Shown here: piece after piece, positions 1 through 9,382 of the stretch
Numbering within the stretch: the first letter of the stretch is position 1
How the letters are laid out: every line of letters starts with the position of its first letter
Assembly: GCF_900182985.1 (NCBI RefSeq)
Contig: NZ_FXUY01000001.1
Coordinates: 1,054,001-1,118,000, forward strand
DNA length: 64,000 nucleotides
Direction: 5' to 3'
DNA from: Pseudomonas helmanticensis
GTDB lineage: Bacteria; Pseudomonadota; Gammaproteobacteria; Pseudomonadales; Pseudomonadaceae
Program-made: the position numbers and the translations under genes
The notes under the pieces: generated by a model
Databases searched by the model: none
Told to the model about the DNA's origin: nothing
Seen by the model: the letters and a program-made list of their open reading frames with translations, nothing else

Positions 1-581
1 TGCACAAACCAGTAGGCGATCGGCAGCATCAGGGTCATGTCGACCCACAGCCCACCGAGGTGATCGGTTTTCAGGTATTTGCGCAGGACGAAGTACAGCG
101 GGTAACCGATGACCACCACCAGTGTCGCCCAGGAAAAACCACCGACCTGATACAACTCGTTCAACACGCCGAGGCTGGCGAAGAACACCGCGACTTTTTG
201 CAGGTACGACAGGCTCTCGCCGTAGGCAATGCGTCCGGTCAGCACCATCGCCAGCGGCAGCAGGAAATAGCCCAACGACACATCGAGGCTGTAGCCGTTG
301 AGCGGCGCCCACATGAACAGCCACAACTGCACACCGAGCAATCCGGCCGAGACGATCAAGCCGGCGATCAGTTTTGGCTTTGCCGCCATCAGCCGAACCA
401 GCTCCAGCACGCGTCGCCATTCGCCGGACACCAGCATGAACACGGTCATGCACGGTACCGTCAGCAGCATCCGCCAGCCGAAAATTTCCACGCCGCTCAA
501 GGGTGTGAGCAGCGAGGTGTAGTAATACATGACGGCAAACAGCACCGAGGCTGAAACCGATAAAGCGATACCTTTAGACAA
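1..581 (-). CDS. rarD: RarD-type EamA family permease (3' part outside window)
   Basis: This is the N-terminal 193 residues of an inner-membrane DMT-superfamily permease; the rest lies beyond the left edge. Reading leftwards from a TTG start at 581, the protein begins MSKGIALSVSASVLFAVMYY and continues through several hydrophobic helices typical of the EamA fold. The start is preceded by a GAGGA ribosome-binding site about six bases away, which is why TTG is preferred over the internal ATG 17 codons later. The match to the RarD subfamily rests on the N-terminal sequence and on motifs such as WAPLNGYSLDVSLGYF. RarD proteins are named for a link to chloramphenicol resistance, but the natural substrate is not established. 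The gene appears monocistronic. Confidence 0.85.
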   Translation of the reverse strand, partial: MSKGIALSVSASVLFAVMYYYTSLLTPLSGVEIFGWRMLLTVPCMTVFMLVSGEWRRVLELVRLMAAKPKLIAGLIVSAGLLGVQLWLFMWAPLNGYSLDVSLGYFLLPLAMVLTGRIAYGESLSYLQKVAVFFASLGVLNELYQVGGFSWATLVVVIGYPLYFVLRKYLKTDHLGGLWVDMTLMLPIAYWFV

Positions 582-687
582 ACTGTCCTCGCGGGTGGGT
601 GATCAAACGGGGCGCGAAGGATACGTGGTTTTTGTGCTGAATATTGGCCGGATGCTCATTATTTCCCACACGTAGATACGCATAATT

Positions 688-764
688 GTAGGAGCTGCCG
701 CAGGCTGCGATCTTTTGATTTTAAAAAAACAGATCAAAAGATCGCAGCCTGCGGCAACTCCTAC
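688..764. repeat. REPIN, family A
   Basis: Two inverted REP arms (GTAGGAGCTGCCGCAGGCTG and its complement) face each other across a short AT-rich loop. This is the commonest repeat of the window. It lies between the divergent rarD start and the convergent aldo/keto reductase stop. Confidence 0.9.
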
Positions 765-773
765 ACGAGGGCG

Positions 774-1787
774 TCAGGCTGAGTGGGTTTTGCGGCCGGA
801 CACAAAATGACTGACATCGTTGAAGCCCGGTGTCGATGCATGCCCCGGTGTCACCAGCGAATCGATGAACGCTTCATCTTCAGCGGTGATCTTCACCGCC
901 TGCGCCTTGGTGTAGGCATCCCACTGCGCTTCGGTACGCGGCCCGACAATTGCCGAGGTCACCGCGCTGTTGTTCAACACCCAGGCAATCGCGAACTCGA
1001 CGATGCCGACGCCACGTTGCTCGGTGTACTGCTGAATCTGCTGGGCAATGCGCAGCGATTCCACGCGCCATTCGGTTTCCAGAATGCGCTTGTCCTGACG
1101 CCCGGCGCGGCTGTTGGCGTCCGGTGTCACGTCCGGCGCGTACTTGCCACTGAGCACGCCACGGGCCAATGGGCTGTAAGGCACCACGCCGAGGCCGTAG
1201 GTTTGCGCGGCGGTAATCTGCTCGGTCTCGGCCTGACGGTTGACGATGTTGTACAACGGCTGGCTGATCACCGGCCGATCGACACCGAGTTTATCGGCGA
1301 TACGAATCACCTCGGCAATCCGCCAGCCGCGATAGTTCGACAAACCCCAATAACGGATCTTGCCCTGACGAATCAGATCGCCAATCGCTGAAATCGTGAC
1401 GTCCAGTGGCGTGTTGTGGTCTTCGCGGTGCAGGTAATAGATGTCGAGGTAGTCGGTGCCCAACCGGGTCAGGCTGGCGTCCAGACCATTGAAGATATGC
1501 TTGCGGCTGAGGCCGCTGCGGTTTGGCACACCGTCCACCGGGCCGAAACCGACCTTGGTCGCCAGCACCCACTCATGCCGATTGCCGGCAATCGCTTCAC
1601 CGACGATCTCTTCCGAACGACCGTTGGTGTAGACGTCGGCGGTGTCGATGAAGTTGATGCCCTGATCCCAGGCCTTGTCGATGATGCGCAACGACTCTTC
1701 GGTGCTGGTCTGCTCGCCGAACATCATTGTGCCGAGGGTGAGGGTAGACACTTGCAACCCCGATTGCCCCAGTGTGCGATAGCTCAT
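774..1787 (-). CDS. Aldo/keto reductase
   Basis: This encodes a cytosolic NAD(P)H-dependent oxidoreductase of the AKR superfamily (337 aa, a usual length). The start at 1787 gives MSYRTLGQSGLQVS, the classic N-terminus, and has an AAGGA ribosome-binding site; a longer frame upstream has no such support. The catalytic tetrad is visible as Asp48 and Tyr53 (FIDTADVY), Lys78 (ATKVG) and His120 (YYLHRED). The sequence resembles the YghZ/Tas-like branch that reduces small aldehydes, but the substrate cannot be read from sequence. It sits alone, flanked by REP repeats on both sides. Confidence 0.9.
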   Translation of the reverse strand: MSYRTLGQSGLQVSTLTLGTMMFGEQTSTEESLRIIDKAWDQGINFIDTADVYTNGRSEEIVGEAIAGNRHEWVLATKVGFGPVDGVPNRSGLSRKHIFNGLDASLTRLGTDYLDIYYLHREDHNTPLDVTISAIGDLIRQGKIRYWGLSNYRGWRIAEVIRIADKLGVDRPVISQPLYNIVNRQAETEQITAAQTYGLGVVPYSPLARGVLSGKYAPDVTPDANSRAGRQDKRILETEWRVESLRIAQQIQQYTEQRGVGIVEFAIAWVLNNSAVTSAIVGPRTEAQWDAYTKAQAVKITAEDEAFIDSLVTPGHASTPGFNDVSHFVSGRKTHSA

Positions 1788-1874
1788 GCCGAAATCCTTT
1801 TGTCGGTGGGAAACCCCAACAAATACCAGATGCGTAACGGGGCGCAAAGTGAATTATTGTGGCGTTTAAACGCA

Positions 1875-1947
1875 AAAAGATCGCAGCCTGCGGCAGCTCC
1901 TACAAGGAACACATTCCAAGGTAGGAGCTGCCGAAGGCTGCGATCTT
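1875..1947. repeat. REP pair in tail-to-tail order
   Basis: Two family A REP arms point outwards here (GATCGC...CTCCTAC then GTAGGAG...GCGATC), the reverse of the usual REPIN arrangement. It separates the aldo/keto reductase start from the MFS stop at 1953. Confidence 0.8.
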
Positions 1948-1952
1948 TGCTA

Positions 1953-3263
1953 TTAAGCGCGCAACGTCCGCGTCATCCGCAACGCCAACAGACTCCCGCC
2001 AACGATCACACCCGCCAGCAGATACAACGCCGCATCCGTCGAGCCAGTACTGTCCTTGACCCAACCAACCAGGTACGGACTAAGGAAACCCGCCATCTGC
2101 CCCATCGAGTTGATCAATGCCAGGCCACCGGCCGCAGCGCCTGCACTCAGCATCGCCGTTGGCACTGGCCAGAACATTGGCAGACCGGTCAGCGCACCCA
2201 TGGTCGCAATGGTCAGGCCGAGAATCGCGATCGCCGGGTTGGCGGCGAAATTCACTGCGATCACCAGACCGATCGCGCCCATCAACATCGGTACCACCAG
2301 ATGCCAGCGACGTTCCTTGCGCAAATCCGCCGAACGACCCACCAGCAGCATGAACACCGCTGCCAGCAGATAAGGGATCGCGCTCAACCAGCCAATCACC
2401 AGGTTGTCGCTGAAGCCGAGGTTCTTGATGATCGACGGCAGCCAGAAGTTGATCGCGTACACGCCACTCTGGATGCAGAAGTAGATCAGGCCGAACGCCC
2501 AGATTGCCGGGTTCTTGAATACCGCCAGCAGCGAGTCGGAAGTGGTTTTCGGTTTGTTCGCCAGGTCCTGTGCCTGATCGGCCTCAAGCACCGCGCGCTC
2601 GTGCGGCGTCAGCCACTTGGCGTTGGCGAAGCTGTCGCTCAGGAGGAAATAGGCGAGGGCGCCGAGGATCACCGTCGGAATGCCCTGCAGCAGGAACATC
2701 CACTGCCAGCCGGCCAGACCGCCCTGGCCTGCGGCGAAGTGATTGAGGATCCAGCCAGAGAACGGGCTGCCGAGCAGACCGGATACCGGGATCGCCGACA
2801 TGAACAGCGCCATGATCCGGCCACGACGGAAGGTCGGGAACCACTGCGAGAGATACAGCACGACGCCCGGGAAGAACCCGGCTTCGGCCGCACCGGTAAA
2901 CAGCCGCAGGGTATAGAACTCAGTCGGTGTGGTGACGAACAACAGGCAGGTCGACAGCGTGCCCCAGGTGATCATCATCACCGCAATCCAGCGCCGTGGA
3001 CCGAACTTGGTCAACGCCAGGTTGCTTGGTACGCCGCACAGCACGTAGCCGATGAAGAAGATCCCGGCACCGAGGCCGTACACGGTTTCGCTGAACTTCA
3101 GTGCGTCGAGCATCTGCAGTTTGGCGAATCCAACGTTGACCCGGTCGAGGTAGTTGAACAAGTAGCAGATGAAGATGAAGGGGATCAAACGCAGGGTGAT
3201 GCGTTTGTAAACGGCATTTTTATCGTCTTCGATGGTCTGGGTAGCTGCGGCGCTCTGCGACAT
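1953..3263 (-). CDS. MFS transporter, anion:cation symporter family
   Basis: This encodes a 436-residue inner-membrane transporter with about 12 hydrophobic segments. The N-terminal motif FNYLDRVNVGFAK is characteristic of the ACS branch of the major facilitator superfamily (glucarate, galactarate, glycerate, phthalate-type carriers). The start at 3263 (MSQSAAATQTIEDD) follows an AGAGAG ribosome-binding site. It is transcribed away from a CdaR-like sugar-diacid regulator, and a glycerate kinase lies just beyond that gene. Import of glycerate, or of a sugar diacid catabolised to glycerate, is therefore a reasonable inference; the exact substrate is unproven. Confidence 0.88.
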   Translation of the reverse strand: MSQSAAATQTIEDDKNAVYKRITLRLIPFIFICYLFNYLDRVNVGFAKLQMLDALKFSETVYGLGAGIFFIGYVLCGVPSNLALTKFGPRRWIAVMMITWGTLSTCLLFVTTPTEFYTLRLFTGAAEAGFFPGVVLYLSQWFPTFRRGRIMALFMSAIPVSGLLGSPFSGWILNHFAAGQGGLAGWQWMFLLQGIPTVILGALAYFLLSDSFANAKWLTPHERAVLEADQAQDLANKPKTTSDSLLAVFKNPAIWAFGLIYFCIQSGVYAINFWLPSIIKNLGFSDNLVIGWLSAIPYLLAAVFMLLVGRSADLRKERRWHLVVPMLMGAIGLVIAVNFAANPAIAILGLTIATMGALTGLPMFWPVPTAMLSAGAAAGGLALINSMGQMAGFLSPYLVGWVKDSTGSTDAALYLLAGVIVGGSLLALRMTRTLRA

Positions 3264-3434
3264 AGCGGCTCTCTCTTTATTATGATTTTTTGCGATCCAC
3301 AGGTTAACGTTGATCGTCCCGAGAGTCTCGGCCACCTTTGGCCGGATTGTCTTTGTGCCTGAGCACAGGGTTTGCCGCCAGACCCTGTGCGGGTGAACAA
3401 CCGTCCGCGCGTGTTTTCAAGGATTTTGCCCTCT

Positions 3435-4550
3435 ATGTTTGAACTCGATCACGACCTCGCCCAGGACATCGTCGACCGCGCCATGGCCATTTTGCCCTAC
3501 AACGTCAACGTCATGGACAGCCAGGGATTGATCCTCGGCAGCGGCGAACCGGAGCGCATCAACACCCGCCACGAAGGCGCGCAACTGGTGCTGGCCAACG
3601 GTCGGGTGGTGGAAATCGACGCACAGACGGCGGTGCATCTGAAAGGCGTGCAGCCGGGAATCAACCTGCCGCTACTGCTCGATCAGCGCCTGATCGGTGT
3701 GCTCGGCATCACCGGCGAGCCTGAGCAATTGCGCACTTACGCCGAACTGGTGCGCATGACCGCCGAAATGCTCGTCGGCCAGCGCAATCAGCAGGCCGAG
3801 CAGCAATGGCGGCGTCAGCGTTGTGATGATCTGCTGGCCTTGCTGTTGAGCGAGGCCGGGGATTCCCCACGTCTGGTCGACGAGGCGCAGCAGCTTGGAC
3901 TTAAACCGCAATTGACGCGGGTGCCGTATCTGTTCGAACTGGGCCTTGAACATGCGCCAGGGCAAACCGTCGAGGCACTGAGCGCCTGGCTGACGTCGCG
4001 CTACCCCGATAGCTGGTGCGTGAGTTCGGCGAAGTCGTCGCTGCTCTGGTGTCGGCCGGCGAGTCAGAACGTCGAGCATGATCGCCTGTTGGAGAAACTC
4101 GATGGCTTGGGTTGGAAGATCCTGCGCATTGCCGTCGGCGGTCAGGCGGACGGGCTGATCGGGTTGCGCCGTTGTTATCGACGGGTCGGCGATCTGCTCG
4201 CCTATGGCCGTGAGGTGTTGCCGCACTCGCGACTGCTGACGCTCAACCGATATCGCCTGCCGGTGATGTTGTGGCGCCATCGCAACGATGACGCGCTGGA
4301 TGAATTGCTCAAGCCGTTGCGCAAAGTGATCGCCAAGGACGGCAACGGTCAGTTGCTGGCGACGTTGCGCAGTTGGTGCGAACACGACGGGCAGAGTCAG
4401 GCGTGCGCGGATGCGTTGGGGATCCATCGCAACAGCCTGCGTTATCGGATGGAGCGGATTGCCGAGCTGAGCGGGGTTGATCCGCTGCGGCTCGATGGGA
4501 TGCTGGCGCTGTATCTTGGCGTGCAACTCCTGCCGCAAACCGAGCCCTGA
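3435..4550 (+). CDS. cdaR: CdaR/SdaR-family sugar diacid regulator
   Basis: This encodes a 371-residue transcriptional regulator. Residues about 5-137 form a putative sugar-diacid recognition domain (ILPYNVNVMDSQGLILGSG is typical of its start). The C-terminal 60 residues carry a PucR/CdaR-type helix-turn-helix (ADALGIHRNSLRYRMERI). The start at 3435 (MFELDHDLAQDIVDRA) matches the family N-terminus and has AAGGA upstream, although the spacing is long. In E. coli CdaR activates glucarate, galactarate and glycerate genes. Here it sits between a divergent ACS-type transporter and a co-directional glycerate kinase, which supports the same role. I saw no obvious operator. Confidence 0.88.
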   Translation: MFELDHDLAQDIVDRAMAILPYNVNVMDSQGLILGSGEPERINTRHEGAQLVLANGRVVEIDAQTAVHLKGVQPGINLPLLLDQRLIGVLGITGEPEQLRTYAELVRMTAEMLVGQRNQQAEQQWRRQRCDDLLALLLSEAGDSPRLVDEAQQLGLKPQLTRVPYLFELGLEHAPGQTVEALSAWLTSRYPDSWCVSSAKSSLLWCRPASQNVEHDRLLEKLDGLGWKILRIAVGGQADGLIGLRRCYRRVGDLLAYGREVLPHSRLLTLNRYRLPVMLWRHRNDDALDELLKPLRKVIAKDGNGQLLATLRSWCEHDGQSQACADALGIHRNSLRYRMERIAELSGVDPLRLDGMLALYLGVQLLPQTEP

Positions 4551-4563
4551 CCTCATCGCCCCT

Positions 4564-4656
4564 GTAGGAGCTGCCGAGTGCAACGAGGCTGCGATCTTTT
4601 GATTTTGTTTTTCAAGATCAAGAGATCGCAGCCTCGTTGCACTCGGCAGCTCCTAC
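4564..4656. repeat. REPIN, family A variant with longer arms
   Basis: Both inverted arms carry the variant GCCGAGTGCAACGAGGCTGC in place of the common GCCGCAGGCTGC, so the two arms match each other but not the standard arm. It lies between the regulator and glycerate kinase. Confidence 0.85.
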
Positions 4657-4803
4657 AGATGGAGTGTGGAGTAGTAAGTGTGTTGTTGGTGCAATCGATT
4701 TTGTGGAAATGAACAATAAACGCCTGCGCCGCTTGTGCAACGGACCGGCGTCAATGCGCATGCCGACTGGCAGCATGAGGAGCATTGGAACTGGAGAATT
4801 CGC

Positions 4804-5943
4804 ATGAAAATCGTCATCGCCCCCGATTCGTTCAAGGACAGCCTGAGTGCCCAAGGCGTTGCCGAAGCCATTGCCCTGGGCCTGGCGCAAGTCTGGCCGC
4901 AGGCCGCTCTGGTCAAATGCCCGATGGCCGATGGTGGCGAAGGCACGGTCGAGTCGATTCTTGCAGCCTGTGAAGGAGAGCTGCGCCGCACCCGAGTGCG
5001 TGGCCCATTGGGCGCGCCGGTCGACGCCGCCTGGGGCTGGTTACCGCACAACCACACCGCGATCATCGAAATGGCCGAGGCCAGCGGCTTGCAACTGGTG
5101 CAGCCGGCGCAACGCGACGCCTGTATCAGCAGCACGTTCGGCACTGGCGAATTGATCCGCGCCGCGCTCGATGCTGGCGCACAACGGGTGATTCTGGCGA
5201 TTGGCGGCAGCGCGACCAACGACGGCGGCGCCGGCGCGATGCAGGCCTTGGGGTTGAAGTTGCTCGATGCGCAGAGTCAGCCGTTAGTGCCGGGTGGCCT
5301 GGCTTTGGCGCAACTCGCGCGTCTGGACTTGAGCGAACTCGACCCGCGTCTGGCGCAGGTGCGTTTTGACATTGCCGCCGATGTGAACAATCCGTTGTGT
5401 GGCCCGCACGGTGCTTCGGCGATTTTCGGCCCGCAGAAAGGCGCGTCGCCAACCCAGGTTCAGCAGCTGGATCAAGCCTTGGGGCATTTCGCCGAACGGT
5501 GCGCGCAGGCATTGCACAAAGACGTTCGCGACGAGCCGGGCAGTGGCGCGGCCGGTGGCTTGGGTTTCGCTGCGAAGGCGTTTCTCGCTGCACAGTTTCA
5601 GGCCGGGGTTGAAGTGGTCGCCGAACTGGTCGGGCTCGCCGAAGCAGTCAAAGGCGCGGATCTGGTGATTACCGGCGAAGGGCGCTTCGATGCCCAGACC
5701 TTGCGTGGCAAAACCCCGTTTGGCGTGGCGCGGATTGCCAAGCAACATGGCGTGCCGGTGATCGTCATTGCCGGGACGCTGGGTGAGGGTTATCAGGCAC
5801 TCTACGAGCATGGCATCGATGCCGCATTCGCCGTGACCAGCGGCCCGATGTCGCTGGAGCAGGCCTGCGCCGAAGCACCACGGCTGCTGCGCGAGCGTGC
5901 GACCGACATCGCCCGCGTCTGGCAACTCGCCGCCAGAGCATGA
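4804..5943 (+). CDS. garK: Glycerate 2-kinase (GarK/GlxK family)
   Basis: This encodes a 379-residue cytosolic kinase of the glycerate kinase type 1 family, which phosphorylates D-glycerate to 2-phosphoglycerate. The N-terminus MKIVIAPDSFKDSLSA is the family signature, followed by CPMADGGEGT (residues about 40-50), the GGSATNDGGAG motif and GSGAAGGLGFAAKAFL. The start at 4804 follows a GGAG ribosome-binding site. It is downstream of the CdaR-like regulator and, with the divergent transporter, forms a plausible glycerate or sugar-diacid utilisation locus. The garK symbol is by family; glxK would be equally defensible. Confidence 0.93.
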   Translation: MKIVIAPDSFKDSLSAQGVAEAIALGLAQVWPQAALVKCPMADGGEGTVESILAACEGELRRTRVRGPLGAPVDAAWGWLPHNHTAIIEMAEASGLQLVQPAQRDACISSTFGTGELIRAALDAGAQRVILAIGGSATNDGGAGAMQALGLKLLDAQSQPLVPGGLALAQLARLDLSELDPRLAQVRFDIAADVNNPLCGPHGASAIFGPQKGASPTQVQQLDQALGHFAERCAQALHKDVRDEPGSGAAGGLGFAAKAFLAAQFQAGVEVVAELVGLAEAVKGADLVITGEGRFDAQTLRGKTPFGVARIAKQHGVPVIVIAGTLGEGYQALYEHGIDAAFAVTSGPMSLEQACAEAPRLLRERATDIARVWQLAARA

Positions 5944-5952
5944 CCCACCCCT

Positions 5953-6035
5953 GTAGGAGCTGCCGCAGGCTGCGATCTTTTGATCCTGTTTTTGTAAAGC
6001 AAGATCAAATGATCGCAGCCTTCGGCAGCTCCTAC
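5953..6035. repeat. REPIN, family A
   Basis: Inverted arms enclose a loop containing GATCCTGTTTTTGT. The left arm reads CCGCAGGC and the right arm CCGAAGGC, so the arms belong to slightly different sub-variants. It follows the glycerate kinase stop. Confidence 0.88.
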
Positions 6036-6094
6036 ATGTGGGGTGAACACTGTTTCATTGTTGTAACAACTTGAAAAATAATTGCACTTGACCC

Positions 6095-6121
6095 GCAATC
6101 TTCCTAAAGCCTGGCCGATAC
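6095..6121 (+). promoter_or_regulatory. Candidate sigma-28 (FliA) promoter
   Basis: GCCGATAC at 6114-6121 is a good match to a flagellar sigma-28 -10 element. The corresponding -35 region (GCAATCTT) matches only about half of the consensus. The position, about 115 bases before a chemoreceptor gene, is what makes it plausible. Confidence 0.25.
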
Positions 6122-6237
6122 AGCTAACAGGCGCGCACAAAACCTTCGCAAAACAGTGACGCCGGACTGAAGCCCAGCCCATGGGCCAGTGATCACGGCA
6201 TGGACGCTCGTAGTTCTTATCATCCGAGAGTCCAACT

Positions 6238-7863
6238 ATGTCCTTGCGTAACCTCAATATCGCGCCGCGTGCTTTCCTCGGTTTTGCCTTTATCGCCTTG
6301 CTGGTGATCGTGCTCGGCGTGTTCGCCGTCAATCGCATGTCGATCATTCGTCAGGCCTCCGTCGACATGGATTCGACGCAACTGCCCAGCGTGACCCAAC
6401 TCAGCGTGGTGACGGAAAACGTCTTGCGTTTGCGCATCCTCTCGTTCCGCGTGCTGGTCAACCGTGAGCCGTCCGGTTTGCAGGAAGCGCAGACCCGCAT
6501 CGCCGCCCTGGTCGACAAGGTCCGCAGCGCCCAGGCCAGTTATGCCGCATTGCCGGCCGGCGCTGAAGAGCGTGCTTTGTACCAGAGCTTCGCCACTACG
6601 CTGGACAACTACCTGCAAGCGCAGAACCAGATGATGGAGCTGTCGCGTCAGGACAAGCTCGATGACATGCGCACCCTGATCAACACGCGGATCAAGGACG
6701 GTACCGACCAGATGGGCGAACAGCTCAACAAACTGATCGCGATCAACGCCGCCGATGCCAAAGCTGCGTCGATTCAGGCTGGTGAACACTACGACAGCGC
6801 TATCACCGGCATCATCATTGTCGCCGTCATTGCCGCACTGGCCACCGTGCTGCTGGCCTGGTTGCTGACCCGCAGCATCGTCACGCCGCTCAACCGTGCA
6901 GTGGCCGCCGCGCGGACCATTGCCGATGGCAACCTGAGCAAAGTCATCGAAGTCGACGGCAACGACGAGCCGGCCCGTCTGCTCGAAGCCTTGGTCGCGA
7001 TGCAGACCAACCTGCGCAAAACCATTGAACAGATCGCCGGTTCCGCCACGCAACTCGGCGCCGCTGCCGAAGAGCTCAGCGCCGTGACCGAAGAGGCTTC
7101 CCGTGGCCTGCAGCAGCAAAACAACGAGATTGAACAAGCCGCGACGGCAGTCAACGAAATGACCGCCGCTGTCGAGGAAGTCGCGCGCAATGCCGTGTCC
7201 ACTTCCGAAGCGTCGAACCAGTCGACCCAGGCCGCGCGTTTAGGTCGCGATCAAGTGGTGAAAACCGTCGACGCGATCCAGACCATGACCCACGACGTGC
7301 AGAACACTGCGCAAATGATCGAAGGCCTGGCCGCGCAGGGGCGTGACATCGGCAAGGTGCTCGACGTGATCCGCGCCATCGCCGAACAGACCAACCTGCT
7401 CGCACTCAACGCCGCCATCGAAGCTGCGCGTGCCGGTGAGGCCGGTCGTGGTTTTGCCGTGGTCGCCGACGAAGTTCGCGCGCTGGCTCATCGCACCGCG
7501 CAGTCGACCCAGGAAATCGAAAAAATGGTCGCTGGCATTCAAAACGGCACCGGTGAAGCCGTTTCGTCGATGCAGCAGAGCAACCAGCGCACCCAGTCCA
7601 CCCTGGAACTGGCCCGTGCGGCCGGCGTTGCGCTGGAGCAGATTACCCAGTCGATCCATCAGATCAACGAGCGCAATCTGGTCATCGCCAGTGCTTCCGA
7701 AGAGCAGGCGCAAGTGTCGCGTGAGGTTGACCGCAACCTGGTCAATATTCGCGATCTGGCCACGCAATCGGCTGCCGGGGCCAACCAGACCAGCGCCGCC
7801 ACCCATGAACTGTCGCGTCTGGCGGTAGATTTGAATGCCATGGTGGCGCGTTTTGTGATTTGA
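6238..7863 (+). CDS. Methyl-accepting chemotaxis protein
   Basis: This encodes a 541-residue inner-membrane chemoreceptor. A first transmembrane helix (residues about 12-32, [19 protein letters not shown]) precedes a periplasmic, helical four-helix-bundle-like sensor region. A second helix follows at about 184-206 ([20 protein letters not shown]), then a HAMP domain and the coiled-coil signalling domain. The conserved hairpin tip is clear: [19 protein letters not shown] followed by [14 protein letters not shown]. It would control CheA kinase in response to a periplasmic ligand that cannot be predicted. The C-terminus lacks a CheR-binding pentapeptide. Transcription may start at the sigma-28-like site about 115 bases upstream. 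Confidence 0.95.
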   Translation: MSLRNLNIAPRAFLGFAFIALLVIVLGVFAVNRMSIIRQASVDMDSTQLPSVTQLSVVTENVLRLRILSFRVLVNREPSGLQEAQTRIAALVDKVRSAQASYAALPAGAEERALYQSFATTLDNYLQAQNQMMELSRQDKLDDMRTLINTRIKDGTDQMGEQLNKLIAINAADAKAASIQAGEHYDSAITGIIIVAVIAALATVLLAWLLTRSIVTPLNRAVAAARTIADGNLSKVIEVDGNDEPARLLEALVAMQTNLRKTIEQIAGSATQLGAAAEELSAVTEEASRGLQQQNNEIEQAATAVNEMTAAVEEVARNAVSTSEASNQSTQAARLGRDQVVKTVDAIQTMTHDVQNTAQMIEGLAAQGRDIGKVLDVIRAIAEQTNLLALNAAIEAARAGEAGRGFAVVADEVRALAHRTAQSTQEIEKMVAGIQNGTGEAVSSMQQSNQRTQSTLELARAAGVALEQITQSIHQINERNLVIASASEEQAQVSREVDRNLVNIRDLATQSAAGANQTSAATHELSRLAVDLNAMVARFVI

Positions 7864-7904
7864 GATAGGGTGAAGGCTGGAGACCGCGCAATCAGGAGAC
7901 GTGC

Positions 7905-9092
7905 ATGCGCTATTCAGCCTTGACCCAACGAATCGCCGGGGACGGAGCCGCAGCCTGGCAGATTCATGACCGAGCGCTGGAGTTGCGCGCTGAGGGTGTC
8001 GATATCCTGCTGCTGAGCGTTGGCGATCCGGATTTCGATACGCCGCTGCCGATTGTTCATGGCGCCATCGACAGCCTGTTGGCTGGCGATACGCATTACT
8101 CCGAAGTGCGCGGTCGCGCGGCGCTGCGCAAGCTGATTGCCGAACGGCATCGGCGCCACAGTGGCCATGCGGTCGATGCCGAGCATGTGATCGTTATGCC
8201 CGGCGCGCAATGCGCGGTGTATTCGGTGGCGCAATGCCTGCTCGATCCGGGCGATGAAGTGATCGTCGCCGAGCCGATGTATGTCACCTACGAAGGCGTG
8301 TTTGGCGCTTGCGGCGCGACGGTGGTGCCAGTGCCGGTGCGGCCGGAAAACGGTTTTCGCGTCGATCCCGCCGACGTCGCCGCGCGGATCACTGCGAAGA
8401 CCCGCGCCATGCTCCTCAACAGTCCGAACAATCCTTGTGGCGCCAGCCTGTCGTTGTTGATCTGGCAGGAACTGGCGGCGCTGTGCGTGCGGCATGATCT
8501 GTGGCTGATCAGCGACGAGGTCTACAGCGAACTCCTCTATGAAGGCCAGCACATCAGCCCGGCGAGTCTGCCGGGCATGGCCGAGCGCACGGCGACGATC
8601 AACAGTCTGTCGAAATCCCACGCCATGACCGGCTGGCGCATCGGCTGGATGATCGGCCCCAAGCCGTTGGCGGAACACTTGGTCAATCTGTCGTTGAGCA
8701 TGCTGTTTGGTCTGCCGGACTTCGTGCAGAAAGCCGCCGAGGTCGCGCTGGCCTCGGATCTGCCGGAAGTCACGCAGATGCGCGAGGAATACCGTTTGCG
8801 TCGGGATCTGGTGTGCGAACGTTTGCGTGGCTGCCCGGGGCTGTACCCGATCCGCCCGGATGGCGGCATGTTTGTCATGGTCGACGTGCGCGAGACCGGG
8901 TTGGGTGCGCAGGCGTTTGCCGAGCAGTTGCTGGAAGGTTACGGGGTTTCGGTGTTGGCCGGCGAGGCCTTCGGGCCGAGTGCGGCGGGGCATATTCGCA
9001 TCGGCCTGGTGGTGGACCGGGTGAAACTGGCGGACGCTTGCGCGCGGATTGCGCTGTGTGCGGCGCAGCTGTTGCAGGCGCGTAGTGCCTGA
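7905..9092 (+). CDS. aruH: Arginine:pyruvate transaminase-like aminotransferase
   Basis: This encodes a 395-residue PLP-dependent class I aminotransferase. The internal aldimine lysine is Lys237 in NSLSKSHAMTGWRIGW. Asn175 (NSPNNPCGA), Asp204 and Tyr207 (ISDEVYSE) are the other cofactor contacts. The N-terminus (MRYSALTQRIAGDGAAAW) and the LLSVGDPDFDTP and THYSEVRG segments closely resemble AruH of P. aeruginosa, which transfers the amino group of L-arginine to pyruvate to give 2-ketoarginine and alanine. The partner aruI (2-ketoarginine decarboxylase) is not adjacent, so the assignment rests on sequence resemblance alone. Its last 22 bases lie inside a tandemly duplicated segment. Confidence 0.82.
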   Translation: MRYSALTQRIAGDGAAAWQIHDRALELRAEGVDILLLSVGDPDFDTPLPIVHGAIDSLLAGDTHYSEVRGRAALRKLIAERHRRHSGHAVDAEHVIVMPGAQCAVYSVAQCLLDPGDEVIVAEPMYVTYEGVFGACGATVVPVPVRPENGFRVDPADVAARITAKTRAMLLNSPNNPCGASLSLLIWQELAALCVRHDLWLISDEVYSELLYEGQHISPASLPGMAERTATINSLSKSHAMTGWRIGWMIGPKPLAEHLVNLSLSMLFGLPDFVQKAAEVALASDLPEVTQMREEYRLRRDLVCERLRGCPGLYPIRPDGGMFVMVDVRETGLGAQAFAEQLLEGYGVSVLAGEAFGPSAAGHIRIGLVVDRVKLADACARIALCAAQLLQARSA

Positions 9093-9118
9093 TAGATGTG
9101 TGTTGTTTTCACCGGCCT

Positions 9119-9185
9119 CTTCGCGAGCAAGCCCGCTCCCACATTTGAAATGCATTCCCATGTGGGAGCGGGCTTGCTCGCGAAG
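9119..9185. repeat. REPIN, family B (first duplicated copy)
   Basis: Inverted arms CTTCGCGAGCAAGCCCGCTC and complement surround a short centre. This is the second repeat family of the window and differs in sequence from family A. Confidence 0.9.
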
Positions 9186-9290
9186 GCGGCCTTAAAAACG
9201 CTACAAAACCTCAGCCCTGCCAAGCCGACGGATTCACCGGATGTTGCAGGTGCGCAGTGCCTGATAGATGTGTGTTGTTTAATTCGGCCT

Positions 9291-9357
9291 CTTCGCGAGC
9301 AAGCCCGCTCCCACATTTGAAATGCATTCCCATGTGGGAGCGGGCTTGCTCGCGAAG
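9291..9357. repeat. REPIN, family B (second duplicated copy)
   Basis: This has the same sequence as the copy 172 bases upstream; it was carried along by the tandem duplication rather than independently inserted. Confidence 0.9.
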
Positions 9358-9382
9358 GCGGCCTTAAAAACGCTACAAAACC

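Noticed and set aside
1416..3362. Long open frame on the plus strand (over 600 codons)
   Set aside because: It lies antisense to the aldo/keto reductase and MFS genes. Its translation is rich in Arg, Gln and His with no domain, typical of the shadow frame of high-GC coding DNA.
9119..9357. CRISPR-like spaced repeats
   Set aside because: Only two copies, each internally palindromic with identical spacers, which fits REPINs in a tandem duplication and not a CRISPR array.
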